From an uncultured Verrucomicrobiota bacterium (lineage in GTDB: Bacteria; Verrucomicrobiota; Verrucomicrobiia; Verrucomicrobiales; DEV007): a stretch of DNA of 36,766 nt. Made by a program: the position numbers and the translations under genes. Shown here in pieces: positions 1-8,593 of the stretch; the first letter of the stretch is position 1; each line of letters begins with the position of its first letter. A model generated the notes under the pieces. That model was given only the letters and a program-made list of their open reading frames with translations. It was not told the DNA's origin and made no database searches. The stretch covers positions 1 through 36,766 of the forward strand of contig CACIUL010000034.1 in assembly GCA_902589825.1 (NCBI GenBank). The letters run 5' to 3'.

Positions 1-870
1 GGTGCGGTCACTTCCGGTAGCGCCCTCTATGCCATCGTCAATTTCCAGCCAGTCCTTGAGGTCGCTGCTTTGGTCAATGGCGTAGAAAGTTCCCGGTTTA
101 CTTAGGAAATCAATGAGCAGGTTGCCGTTCTCGACACGCGCACCGATGGTGCCGAACTGGTATGGTTCTTCTGTCCCGGCTGCATAGTTGTCAAAGGTGG
201 CATCAATTAAATTATTGCCGCCGGCACTGAAGTCAAAAGCCAGTAATCCTGCAACTCCCTGAGTAAAACTATTATCAGTGCCTGAAGATTCTGCTAAAAG
301 CAGATCGGGGTCGGAGAGGCTGTAGGCTTTCCCGGTAAGCGTATTGCCCTGACCCGTGAAAACAAGGCGGACGCCCTCACCGGGTTGCGGCTGTATTGTG
401 AGTTGTGGGTCATCTCCAATATAGCCGGCTGGCTGTTCCCCGACGATGCGCGAAATCTGGATATCGTTTTCCTGTGGCTGAAAACTCAGAAGATAGCCTT
501 GGGCATTGCCTAAAGAAGCGTTTGGTTGAATCCGTGCAAGGATGCCGATTGCTTGCCTTTGGGATGGATCCCAGTCAACGATATCCACACTGATCCAAAA
601 GTCGGAGTAGATGTTTGGCTGGAAAACAGCCCCCCTTGATGGTCCAAGTTGAGGATTTATGTTCTGGCCGGGAGCTTTTATATTCAGGGCCTTTGAAGAA
701 GCGTCAAAGGTTACCCATGATGGTGGGGTAAGCGGATGGGATCCGATAGGGTCGAAATGTGACCAACCGTTGTCATTGCCGTCATCGAAATTATCGATCT
801 GGGCGTGGCCTGCTCCCAAAAAAAGCAGATAGGTCAAGGCCGTCAGGGAGAGGGGGCGAAGTAGCTTCAT
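1..870 (-). CDS. Secreted protein of unknown function, C-terminal part outside window
   Basis: The reading frame is open from ATG at 870 to the window edge (290 codons), so the end of the gene is missing. The N-terminus MKLLRPLSLTALTYLLFLG is a clear signal peptide, with likely cleavage after GHA just before QIDNFDDGN. The mature part is rich in beta-forming stretches and Gly/Asn/Asp. It has the look of a concanavalin/laminin-G-like sandwich of the kind that starts with 'DNFDDGN' in secreted verrucomicrobial proteins. Near the window edge is a segment reading GTFYAIDQSSDLKDW, typical of the C-terminal region of such exported proteins. That fold assignment is an inference. No catalytic motif was recognised. 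It is last in a leftward group after the CAP protein, 69 bases downstream of it. Confidence 0.75.
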   Translation of the reverse strand, partial: MKLLRPLSLTALTYLLFLGAGHAQIDNFDDGNDNGWSHFDPIGSHPLTPPSWVTFDASSKALNIKAPGQNINPQLGPSRGAVFQPNIYSDFWISVDIVDWDPSQRQAIGILARIQPNASLGNAQGYLLSFQPQENDIQISRIVGEQPAGYIGDDPQLTIQPQPGEGVRLVFTGQGNTLTGKAYSLSDPDLLLAESSGTDNSFTQGVAGLLAFDFSAGGNNLIDATFDNYAAGTEEPYQFGTIGARVENGNLLIDFLSKPGTFYAIDQSSDLKDWLEIDDGIEGATGSDRT

Positions 871-939
871 ATGCCTATGATATTCAGCAAGGCAGGTTCT
901 TGGCCAGTTTTTTTTTGGATTACCAATGTGCCCGGGCGA

Positions 940-2010
940 TTAATTCCCGAACATCTGTGTCCAATCCTTTTCGTGCACCCCCATGCCGACCCGGCGATTT
1001 TTCGGGTTGAGCATATTGCGGTGATGACCGGGACTATACCACCACGACCTATTGGCGGCTTTGCCGTCCCTTCTCCCGGAGTAGATATTCTCTGATTTTG
1101 CCGTGGTGCCTTCCAGCTTGGCGCGCATCCAGGGGCTTTTCTTGCCCGCCACAGGCGAGGTGTGGGAAAAAAAATCTTTCTCGTGCATGTCACGTGAATG
1201 GTCCCGGGCTGCCTTGCAGAGCCTTGGGTCGATCACGCAGGGCGGAAGCCCGATCAGCATGCGGTAATGGTTCATGTCGCGGATTGCCTCGGCCTCTGCG
1301 AAAGGAATGGTAGTGGCCAGTTTTGTATTATAGCGCAGGGTGGCGAGATAATCCCCGGGGATGCCAAGGGCACTCCTGGCAGTGTTTTCCTCAAATGCAC
1401 TGATCTGCTCAAGGCCAAAGGGCGCCGCTTCGGCTTCAAGGAGAATCAACTGCTCCATGCAGATGCTTCGCTGCTTGCCACACTCGATGATCTCAAGGCG
1501 CTTCTTGTTAAGGCCCGGGCTGGCGGCAAGGATTTCTTTCCGGGTGAGAAATTTCAGTTGTCGCAGCCGTTCCATGGCCGGGTCGCCGGTTTGCCGGATC
1601 TGGTCCTTGGTCAGCCTGTCGCCAAGCTCGCGCAGTGAGCGTACTTCTCTTTCTAGCCTCAGGATTTCCTGCCGGGCAGCGCCGTTGGCTTTTGAGGCAG
1701 CGACTTTTCTTGCAGCAGCGTTAAAAATTTGCCTGTAATCATTCCATAGCGGTTGCAATTGGCGATCCAGCAGGCCAAACATTTTCTTGGCACTGGCACG
1801 GCCAATTCCAGCGATTTGACTGATTATCCGCGTGCGTTGGGCAGGGTCATCAGGATGGGCCTTGAGTTGCTGGAAGAGCGCAGATGCCCTCTCTCGTTCG
1901 GATTCGCTTAACTTATCCGGATCGACAGGTTCCAGTTTTGGCCTCAGGGGAGCGCACGGGGAGGTGCTGAGGGCAGCAAGTTGGAAAGTAATCAGAATCC
2001 AGCGGGACAT
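940..2010 (-). CDS. CAP-domain (SCP/PR1-like) secreted protein
   Basis: The last ~120 residues form a CAP domain. Visible landmarks are the helix with MNHYRMLIGLPP, then CKAARDHSRDMHEKDFFSHTS, the SENIYSG stretch and the WWYSPGHHRNMLNP motif. These carry the His/Glu residues of the CAP cavity. The region before it is Lys/Arg/Glu-rich and mostly helical, with no recognised domain. Start choice: ATG at 2010 gives MSRWILITFQLAALSTSPCAP, a usable export signal. An upstream ATG at 2064 would add 18 residues and bury that signal, so it is less likely. Many bacterial CAP proteins are exported and of unknown role, and nothing here points to a specific substrate. It lies 78 to 132 bases after the thioredoxin-like gene in the same direction. 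Confidence 0.85.
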   Translation of the reverse strand: MSRWILITFQLAALSTSPCAPLRPKLEPVDPDKLSESERERASALFQQLKAHPDDPAQRTRIISQIAGIGRASAKKMFGLLDRQLQPLWNDYRQIFNAAARKVAASKANGAARQEILRLEREVRSLRELGDRLTKDQIRQTGDPAMERLRQLKFLTRKEILAASPGLNKKRLEIIECGKQRSICMEQLILLEAEAAPFGLEQISAFEENTARSALGIPGDYLATLRYNTKLATTIPFAEAEAIRDMNHYRMLIGLPPCVIDPRLCKAARDHSRDMHEKDFFSHTSPVAGKKSPWMRAKLEGTTAKSENIYSGRRDGKAANRSWWYSPGHHRNMLNPKNRRVGMGVHEKDWTQMFGN

Positions 2011-2142
2011 TGTTGGGGAGCGGATTATATTCAGGGAACCTGTTGGCGCCATCTCAAAATCCATCCATCTACACGATATTTGATACGGTTACCATGATCC
2101 GTGTCCGGCACCGTTTTTGCCGATGCGTTTGGTTACGGGCCT

Positions 2143-3462
2143 TTATTGCTGACGGGCGCTTATCCAGTAACGCACTGGGCTGGAGATGTCCAGCCAACGG
2201 CCCGAGGGCAGGTGGGCAACCGGGTTGTTTGCCGCATCAGGGCTCACCCCGCTGCCGGGACCGCCCCATTTGAGCTGTTCATTGCCGCTTGCAGAAAGGA
2301 GTATTTCCCGGATGCCTTGATCTTCCGGTTTCAGGTCGATGAAACCGTGCCACTGGAGCTCAACAAGATGGGTCCATTTACGACCTGCATCAGTAGCGAG
2401 TCCTTCACGGTTTTTGGCATTTACCTTCGAGCTTCCTGAGATCGTTAGCCGGCCTCCGCCATTTTTTTCCGCCCAGAATTTGATGGATTGCCCGAGGAGT
2501 TCGGCCCGGACCCCGTCGCCACCAAGGGGGTTCACATCAAGCATCCCCAGGTAAGCGTTGGCCACAAATTCCCGGGCCAGGGAATCTGGAAGCAGAAAAC
2601 GTCCGTTGGCGTTTCGTGCCGCCTGTAAAAGCTCCCTTTGCATATTGGCGGTTATCTCAAGGGTGTCCTCAACGTAATTGTCCTGGCTCCTGGTGCCTTG
2701 CAAGGGCTTCCCCTTGCTATCAAAAGCGCGTCCCAGGATGCTGCCTTTCAGGGATCCTTGGGCCATGCGCAGTTCTCCCGGGCATTGATCACCTCTGCGG
2801 TGCTTATTGGGGACTTGCAGTAAGCGTCCGTTGGCCGGGACATCCGGCAGTTGCACACTAGGGAAGCGCCTGAAGCGCTCAGCATCCAGATCGATATCGG
2901 GGGCATCTGCAAACCGCTTCCTGGCATGGGAAAGGTATTGCAATACACTTTTTTGATTATCGAATGAAAGGGACCATGTGATGACCTTGCCGGCAGAATT
3001 CATTGTGCAGATACCCTGTGGCGCTGGTTGCGTGCGCAACAGTTCCTTGTAGATTTCACCTTCCTTGCCTGGCGGGGGGTTCTGGACATTGGCGGCCTTG
3101 AGGGCAACAGGAATGAATTCCCTTCCGACACGCGTGATCACCTCGGGGTTGGAAAATACCACCTCACGGGCAGCTCCGGCGAACACTCAACATCGTTTGT
3201 CGTCAACGGGAAGATCAATGAAGATCCAAAGTATCAACGGCTTGTTTTTCCTGCGCGAGGCCCGCAAACCCTCAAGCAGGCAGGTTTTCCACTCGATTTT
3301 GCGCCATGCCACATTCGGCAGGCGCATGGAATCCATTTCTTTTTTCAGTTCCTCGTGGTTGGGTTTTTGCGCGGGACCTGCCACGTGTTCCGCTCCTGCG
3401 GCTAAACCGCTGATGCATAGCAGGGCTGCCGCGATCGCAGCTGAAGTTGGCATGATGAACAT
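2143..3462 (-). CDS. Thioredoxin-like exported protein with in-frame UGA (probable selenoprotein)
   Basis: Two open segments lie in the same frame and are separated by a single TGA at 3187-3189. The first 91 codons give a signal peptide (MFIMPTSAAIAAALLCISG) and the first strand of a thioredoxin-like fold (RRKNKPLILWIFID). The codons after the TGA supply the rest of the fold (VVFSNPEVITRVGREFIPVALKA) and a long C-terminal domain without a recognised family. Neither half is a complete thioredoxin-like domain alone, but read through they make one protein of 439 residues with Cys91 next to Sec92 (DDKRC-U-VFAGAARE). From memory, related PVC thioredoxin-like proteins carry Cys near this point. The second segment has no good start of its own (GTG directly after the TGA). 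Alternatives are a nonsense mutation or a base error. I found no convincing SECIS hairpin by eye. It follows the OsmC gene by 9 bases. Confidence 0.7.
3187..3189 (-). other. In-frame TGA, candidate selenocysteine codon
   Basis: TGA sits directly after a TGC Cys codon and inside the expected redox region of a thioredoxin-like fold. The frame stays open for 91 codons before and 347 after. The bases after it can form only a weak stem (UCGCC with GGUGG, wobble pairs, around an inner GG/CC), so the SECIS is unproven. Confidence 0.55.
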
Positions 3463-3471
3463 TTTATGGGC

Positions 3472-3918
3472 CTAGTGGATTACGGTAACCTCGGTTTTTA
3501 CCGATCGGGCCAGGAAGCATTCAAGGTGGGCCGTTTCATGCAGTTGTCTCACCCTTGATTCATCCGGGGCTGTCTGCTCACTGAAGGTAACGACCGGATG
3601 CAGCTCGACGCGTGCCAGCCATGGTTTCCCGTCGTCTGCCTTATCGAGAAAGCCCACCGCCTTGTCAGTATAACTGTCTACGGCTATTCCCTGCAGTGAG
3701 CAGAAGGCAAGGAAGGTCAGGGCATGACAGCTGGCAAGCGAGGCAACATACGCCTGCTCGGGATCCACAAGCTCCTTGTTGCCCAGATAATCAGGTGCCG
3801 CTGAGGCATCAAGGATTTGCCCGTTGCCAAAATCCCAGCGATGATCCCGCGGGAAATCCTTGTAGGTGAATTCCCCGCCAGTGTTTTGCCAGGTGAGTGT
3901 GACACAGTGCTCGGACAT
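3472..3918 (-). CDS. OsmC family peroxiredoxin-like protein
   Basis: The protein has 148 residues, the usual OsmC length. OsmC/Ohr proteins reduce organic hydroperoxides in the cytoplasm with two cysteines. Both are visible: the peroxidatic Cys64 in LASCHALTFL and the second Cys134 in HLECFLARSV. The N-terminal GNGQILDASAAPDYLG and the DPEQAYVAS stretch are also typical of OsmC. It is the first gene of a leftward group. The next gene, the UGA-containing thioredoxin-like protein, starts 9 bases after its stop, which suggests co-transcription and a shared thiol or peroxide role. The family call is firm. The exact substrate (organic peroxide or other) cannot be read from the sequence. Confidence 0.93.
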   Translation of the reverse strand: MSEHCVTLTWQNTGGEFTYKDFPRDHRWDFGNGQILDASAAPDYLGNKELVDPEQAYVASLASCHALTFLAFCSLQGIAVDSYTDKAVGFLDKADDGKPWLARVELHPVVTFSEQTAPDESRVRQLHETAHLECFLARSVKTEVTVIH

Positions 3919-4071
3919 GCGGCAGGACAGTTGAACAGGATGACAGGAAAGGACAGGTTTTTTTCATGGATATATCAATGTTTGCCGGGATGTTAGGATC
4001 ATGAGCTGCTGCTTCTTTTATAGCCAGAGAGGTGCCAATCCAGAGTTTTCTCCTCTTGTCGCGAGGCTGCC
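3919..4071. promoter_or_regulatory. Divergent intergenic region between osmC-like and riboflavin-kinase-like genes
   Basis: These 153 bases separate two divergent transcription units and should hold both promoters. I see no repeat or clear -35/-10 pair that I would defend. Confidence 0.4.
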
Positions 4072-4518
4072 ATGTTGATTGAGGGCAGAGTGATGCGGGG
4101 TCATGGCGTGGCCTCCGGACGCGCCGGGGATGAGCGTTTTCCTGCAGGAACACTTGGCTTGCAGTTGCCGATATTTGAGTCGCTCGGGCTCAAGGTCGAT
4201 GGCTTTTACCATGGCACGATCAATGTGTCATTGGCGCCACTTGTACCGCAACCGCAGCAACCGCTTGTCACCTTCCGTGATGTTCAGTGGCATCCCGGTT
4301 GTGCTGCCGAGGATTTTTCTTTCTTTGACATCCAGGTTGCGGGTCCTGACAGGGTTCCAGTCTCTGCCTTCATTTATTGGCCGCATCCTGAAACAAAGCC
4401 CGAGCATTTCCAGGATCCACATGTTGTTGAGGTCCTTGCCCCGCATCTTGAAGATGTTTCCGAAGGCTTGCCGGCCTGGCTCTGGGTGGCCCCCTCCCGA
4501 ATGATTTTCAAAAGATGA
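4072..4518 (+). CDS. Protein resembling archaeal CTP-dependent riboflavin kinase (DUF120-like)
   Basis: The protein has 148 residues. Its layout follows the archaeal RibK/DUF120 cradle-loop barrel: an opening LIEGRVMRGHGVASG, then GFYHGTINVSL at residues 44-54 (compare the GTLN motif of RibK, whose Thr and Asn bind Mg), then AEDFSFFDIQVAG, and near the end HVVEVLAPHLEDV (compare the IIEIIAP stretch). That enzyme makes FMN from riboflavin with CTP. The match is by eye and from memory and is strongest at these four places. A bacterial relative could have another function. The end overlaps the ABC ATPase start by 4 bases (ATGA), so translation of the two is likely coupled. No strong ribosome binding site precedes the ATG. 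Confidence 0.55.
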   Translation: MLIEGRVMRGHGVASGRAGDERFPAGTLGLQLPIFESLGLKVDGFYHGTINVSLAPLVPQPQQPLVTFRDVQWHPGCAAEDFSFFDIQVAGPDRVPVSAFIYWPHPETKPEHFQDPHVVEVLAPHLEDVSEGLPAWLWVAPSRMIFKR

Positions 4519-5462
4519 GTGAAGACTCTCCTTCCATCATAAGGGTTAAGAACCTTACCAAGTCCTATGGTGGCTTTGAGGCATTGCGCGGCATCGACTT
4601 TGAGGTGCAAAGGGGCGAGGTGTTTGGTTTCCTGGGACCAAACGGCGCCGGGAAAACCACGGCAATACGTTGTATGCTCGACTTGATCCGTCCCTCTTCC
4701 GGTTCCCTTTTGGTTGCCGGGCATGATCCGCAAAGGGACCCGGTTGCCGTTCGGGCACTCTGTGGTTACCTGCCGGGAGAACTGCGCCTTGATGAGAACA
4801 TTACCGTTTCTAATGCCTTGAGTTTTTTCCGGCAGCTTCGCGGAGGGACCACGGCCTGCCATCGCCGGGCGGATGTGTTATCTGAGCGTCTCGAGTTAGA
4901 TACCACATCCAAGATCAAGAACCTTTCCAAGGGCAACAAACAGAAGATAGGCATTGTTTCTGCCTTCATGCATGAACCCGAATTGCTGCTGCTTGATGAG
5001 CCGACAAGCGGGCTTGATCCCCTTGTTCAAAAGACAGTAATGGAGTTGGTGGCAGAGGTTCAGCAGGAGGGCGCCACTGTTTTCTTCTCCTCCCATGTTT
5101 TATCTGAAGTCCAGGCTGTTGCCGGGCGCGTTGCCATTATTCGTGGCGGCAGGATTGTCGAGGTGTCGGAAACCTCGGAGTTATCAGCGCGGGGAACCGT
5201 CGAAGTGCGGGTGTGCTTTGACGGCCCCGTGGTATTTGAAAAGGACCAGTTGGCGGCGTTCCCGGGGGTAAAATTGATTACTTCTGATCTTGCCGGGCGC
5301 TTTATGGAGTTTTCGGTCAGAGGCAGCATGGACGGGCTGGTCAAATGTCTGGCTGCTTATCCTGTTGCCACTCTCGAGACGCGGCAATGCGGCCTTGAGG
5401 AGGTATTCCATGCCCATTATGGAAAAGAACAGGAAAAGGCCACTAACTCGCCGTTTCAATGA
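4515..5462 (+). CDS. ABC transporter ATP-binding protein
   Basis: The protein has 315 residues and is the ATPase of a two-gene ABC-2 type exporter. Walker A is GPNGAGKTT at 41-49, the signature is LSKGNKQ at 137-143, and Walker B with D-loop is LLLLDEPTSGLDP at 157-169. The switch His is in SSHVLSE. At the Q-loop position the sequence reads GYLPGEL, without Gln, which is seen in one group of ABC-2 ATPases. The C-terminal ~90 residues are the usual regulatory extension. It overlaps both the gene before it and the permease after it by 4 bases. The cargo is unknown. Export of a lipid, peptide or drug is possible. Confidence 0.95.
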   Translation: MSEDSPSIIRVKNLTKSYGGFEALRGIDFEVQRGEVFGFLGPNGAGKTTAIRCMLDLIRPSSGSLLVAGHDPQRDPVAVRALCGYLPGELRLDENITVSNALSFFRQLRGGTTACHRRADVLSERLELDTTSKIKNLSKGNKQKIGIVSAFMHEPELLLLDEPTSGLDPLVQKTVMELVAEVQQEGATVFFSSHVLSEVQAVAGRVAIIRGGRIVEVSETSELSARGTVEVRVCFDGPVVFEKDQLAAFPGVKLITSDLAGRFMEFSVRGSMDGLVKCLAAYPVATLETRQCGLEEVFHAHYGKEQEKATNSPFQ

Positions 5463-6319
5463 GATCTTTCTGGACCATTTTCCGTTTCTCTTCATGGAGG
5501 CTGCGCTGGACCATACTTGGCTGGGGCATACCGCTCATGTTGCTCGGGCTTATAACCACCCCCTTTTATGATCTTGTTGCCGAGAATGAACGTCAGCTCA
5601 GGCCGGTTATACAGGGTCTAAAGCCGTTGGTAAAAAGCTTTATCGGAGGTGAGCAGGCCGAGGAAATCTTTACTCCGCAGGGATTCCTTGCCTTGCGTTA
5701 TTTTGCGTTCCTGCCGGTTATCCTCGGTATTTTTGCTTCCGTGGCCGGCAGTGGCATGCTGGCCACGGATGAGGAACGCGGCATCCTTGACTTCCTGCTG
5801 GCACATCCCGCCGGCAGGGCATCGGTTTTTTTTGGCAGGATGGCCGCGACCATTTGTTCACTGGTTGCCATTCTGTTGTTGGCCTGGGTTGGCTTGTGGC
5901 TTGGGGTTTTGCGGGCGGGCTCTCTTCATTTTCCGCCGGGCCAGATTCTTCTTCCCTATATCTCGGTGTTGGCCGTGAGCACATTTTTTCTGGCACTCTC
6001 ACTTGCGCTGAGCATGATGATGCCCTCCCGGGTCACTGCTGCAATGACTACCGGCTTTATTGTTCTGGCCGGGGAGATTCTCACCAATCTGGCCAAGGCC
6101 ATTTCTCAGCTTCAGCCAGCGGCGCAATTTTCCCCGTTGACCTATTTCCAGGCAAATGCCATGCGTGGCCTGCACATCCAGCCAGTGCTTGGCTTGCTGG
6201 CAATCGCCCTGTTTTTGACCGGGTTGGCCTGGCTGGGCTTCCAGAGGCGCGATATCCGGGTTGCAGGCGACGGGGGCTGGAAATTGCCATTTCTGGGCTG
6301 GAGAAAGGGAGGCAATTGA
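5459..6319 (+). CDS. ABC-2 type transporter permease
   Basis: The protein has 286 residues and about six hydrophobic membrane spans. One is near residue 20, followed by a periplasmic loop and then spans near 80, 125, 160, 195 and 250. The segment TDEERGILDFLLAHPAGRASVFFGRM after the second span is the cytoplasmic coupling region typical of ABC-2 permeases. It starts on the ATGA overlap with the ATPase stop, so the two form one exporter. There is no recognisable substrate signature. After its stop come 244 bases without a gene and no clear terminator. Confidence 0.92.
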   Translation: MRSFWTIFRFSSWRLRWTILGWGIPLMLLGLITTPFYDLVAENERQLRPVIQGLKPLVKSFIGGEQAEEIFTPQGFLALRYFAFLPVILGIFASVAGSGMLATDEERGILDFLLAHPAGRASVFFGRMAATICSLVAILLLAWVGLWLGVLRAGSLHFPPGQILLPYISVLAVSTFFLALSLALSMMMPSRVTAAMTTGFIVLAGEILTNLAKAISQLQPAAQFSPLTYFQANAMRGLHIQPVLGLLAIALFLTGLAWLGFQRRDIRVAGDGGWKLPFLGWRKGGN

Positions 6320-6563
6320 GGGAAAAATACATTTTCGGGCAAAACATGATGGCCAAAAGCCAAATTGAGGCCGGATCATCTGTGGTTTTTTCAGGTTCCT
6401 AATTTACCCGGTTTTGGCCTTTAAATCCTTGAAATACAAGCGCTCGTGGAGGTTTCGGGAGTGTGCACCCAATGGCTAAGGATGCCATGGAAGCCCTGCC
6501 GGATCCCGGGGCAGCCGGATTTGTGTTTTCTGTTGTCCAGAATGCACTATTTAAGGTATAGTT
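6320..6563. promoter_or_regulatory. Intergenic region before DUF1549 gene
   Basis: No gene is supported here. A possible promoter lies at its end: TTGTCC near 6533 and TATAGT near 6557 with about 18 bases between them. The transcript would then begin almost at the ATG at 6564. A weak inverted repeat (CTGCC/GGCAG) lies near 6496-6514. Both are low-confidence. Confidence 0.25.
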
Positions 6564-8519
6564 ATGGCTATGAAGCAGCTGTGTGCCCTCAATATAGCGG
6601 CGATTGTTATTGCCTTTTTCATGACTGGCAGTGCCAGTGCCCAGCTTGGTCTCCGGCCAGGTCAAGTACCGCCGAACCAATCCAAGGAATTCCAGCTGGC
6701 CGCAGCCAGAAAGGTGGACAAGCTGGTTGGTACTGAGTTCAGGAGGAAGCAGGTCCGCCCACTGCCCAAATCAACGGATGCGGAATTTTTGCGTCGCAGC
6801 TACCTGACGGCAATCGGCCGCATACCCAGTTATGATGAAGCGGTTGCTTTTCTGGATAGTGAGAAAAGCAGCAAGCGAGTCGAGCTGATTGACACCTTGG
6901 TTGGTTCCTACGGCTACAACATGCACATGTTTAACTGGTGGGCTGACCTCCTGCGGGCAACGGACACCTTCCAAAACACATCAGGTGCTCCATACATCAA
7001 ATGGATCAAGGACTCTATTGCCGAGGACAAGCCCTATAACAAGATGGTCCACGAGCTTATTGCTGCCAAAGGCGGAGGTTGGCAGAACGGGGCCGTCGGC
7101 TACTACATGCGAGACAAGGGCATGCTGAAGGACAACATGGCGAACACCACCCGTATTTTCCTTGGCACCCGCATCGAGTGTGCGCAATGCCATAACCATC
7201 CTTTTGATTCATGGAAGCAGATGGAATTCTACGAGATGGCTGCTTTTACTGACGGCATGAAGATCGGTGAGCGGGACTCTTTCTCCAGTTACCTCTCGGA
7301 CAAGGAGGACGAGGAGGGAATGGATCGCGGCTTGCGTGATGTTTCCCGCCTGATCCGCTACGCGGTCTTTGACTTCTCGGTTGCCGACGCAGGTGATGGC
7401 AGCATCAAGTTGCCCAAAGACTATAAATACCGTGATGGCAAGCCGGGAGAGCGCGTTGGTGCAAAATCCCTGTCCGGATTTGGTAAGAGCGTGCGGGTCA
7501 GTCTCAAATCCAAAGCCAAGGACGCCGGGGAGGCCCGCCTGGAATTTGCAGACTGGATCGTTAGCCCCCAGAACCCGCGGTTTACTAAGGTCATTGCAAA
7601 CCGCATGTGGAAGCGGGTCATGGGAACGGGCATATTTGAGCCGCTGGATAACTTCAGTGCCGGTGCTGCACCGTCCAATCCTGCCTTAATGTCTTATCTG
7701 GAGGAATTACTGGTTGATTTAAATTACGATCTCAAGGCTTTCCAAAAGGTTCTTTTCTACACCTATACGTTTCAGCTTGGGCCAAGCCCCATACAGCACC
7801 CTGAGCGTTCGCCCTATAATTTCAATGGCCGCCAGTTAAAGAGGTTCAGTGCCGAGCAGGTCTGGGACTCCCTGCTGACCCTGAAAGTGGATAATACGGA
7901 TAGCCGCAAGGGCAACGGCTACAGTGGGGGCGCGATTATGTTCCGTAACCGCCCGGTACTGGTGGGCAAGAAAACCATGAAGGATATCTACAGAGAGGTG
8001 ATTGCCATCGAATCCCCCGCAGCTGTCTGGAAATATGCCGAAACCCTGCACAAGCAGATCAAGAATGACAAAGGCGGTGGAGCAAAACCCGGCGGCAAAA
8101 TGCAGATGGAGATGATGATGGCCCAGAATGCGCGCAAATATGGACAGGAGATGCGGGCTTCTGAGTTGAGCTCGCCGATGCCCAATGGGCACTTCCTGCG
8201 CCAGTTTGGGCAGTCAGACCGCGAGGTGATTGAAAATGCCAGCAAGGATTCTGATGTGACCCAGGTATTGTCTATTCTTAACGGTCATGTTGAGAAGCAG
8301 ATTACCAGCAACGGCAGCTCGAAAATCTTCAAGGTGGTCAACGAAGCCACAACAGACTCCGAGAAAATTGACCGTATTTTCATCAGCATACTCTCTCGCA
8401 GGCCATCTGCTGAGGAGAAGGAGCTATTTCTCAATGAGTTCAAGATGAACCGTGGCGCGGCAGTGCGCAATGCGGTTTCTGCCCTGATCTCCACAGCAGA
8501 GTTCATGTTTATTCAATAA
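6564..8519 (+). CDS. DUF1549/DUF1553 domain-containing secreted protein
   Basis: The protein has 651 residues. A signal peptide (MAMKQLCALNIAAIVIAFFM, cleavage near SASAQ) is followed by a DUF1549 domain (about 45-250). It contains FLRRSYLTAIGRIPS and a CxxCH motif CAQCHNHPFD with Cys206, Cys209 and His210. DUF1553 occupies the C-terminal half, with NRMWKRVMGTGIFEP and HPERSPYNFNGRQLKRFSAEQVWDS. These proteins are abundant in Planctomycetes and Verrucomicrobia, are exported, and are nearly always encoded next to a DUF1501 protein, as here. Many carry an N-terminal cytochrome domain. This one lacks it, but a separate cytochrome gene lies 3' of its partner. The biochemical role is not established. 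Confidence 0.93.
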   Translation: MAMKQLCALNIAAIVIAFFMTGSASAQLGLRPGQVPPNQSKEFQLAAARKVDKLVGTEFRRKQVRPLPKSTDAEFLRRSYLTAIGRIPSYDEAVAFLDSEKSSKRVELIDTLVGSYGYNMHMFNWWADLLRATDTFQNTSGAPYIKWIKDSIAEDKPYNKMVHELIAAKGGGWQNGAVGYYMRDKGMLKDNMANTTRIFLGTRIECAQCHNHPFDSWKQMEFYEMAAFTDGMKIGERDSFSSYLSDKEDEEGMDRGLRDVSRLIRYAVFDFSVADAGDGSIKLPKDYKYRDGKPGERVGAKSLSGFGKSVRVSLKSKAKDAGEARLEFADWIVSPQNPRFTKVIANRMWKRVMGTGIFEPLDNFSAGAAPSNPALMSYLEELLVDLNYDLKAFQKVLFYTYTFQLGPSPIQHPERSPYNFNGRQLKRFSAEQVWDSLLTLKVDNTDSRKGNGYSGGAIMFRNRPVLVGKKTMKDIYREVIAIESPAAVWKYAETLHKQIKNDKGGGAKPGGKMQMEMMMAQNARKYGQEMRASELSSPMPNGHFLRQFGQSDREVIENASKDSDVTQVLSILNGHVEKQITSNGSSKIFKVVNEATTDSEKIDRIFISILSRRPSAEEKELFLNEFKMNRGAAVRNAVSALISTAEFMFIQ

Positions 8520-8593
8520 GCACTGTATTCCCTTCATTATCCCCCGGCTCCAGCCGATCAAATTACAATAACAAACATCCAAATCCAAAGACC

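Noticed and set aside
5854..6402. Overlapping frame of 182 codons within the ABC permease
   Set aside because: The permease has clear membrane spans in its own frame; the second is an out-of-frame shadow.
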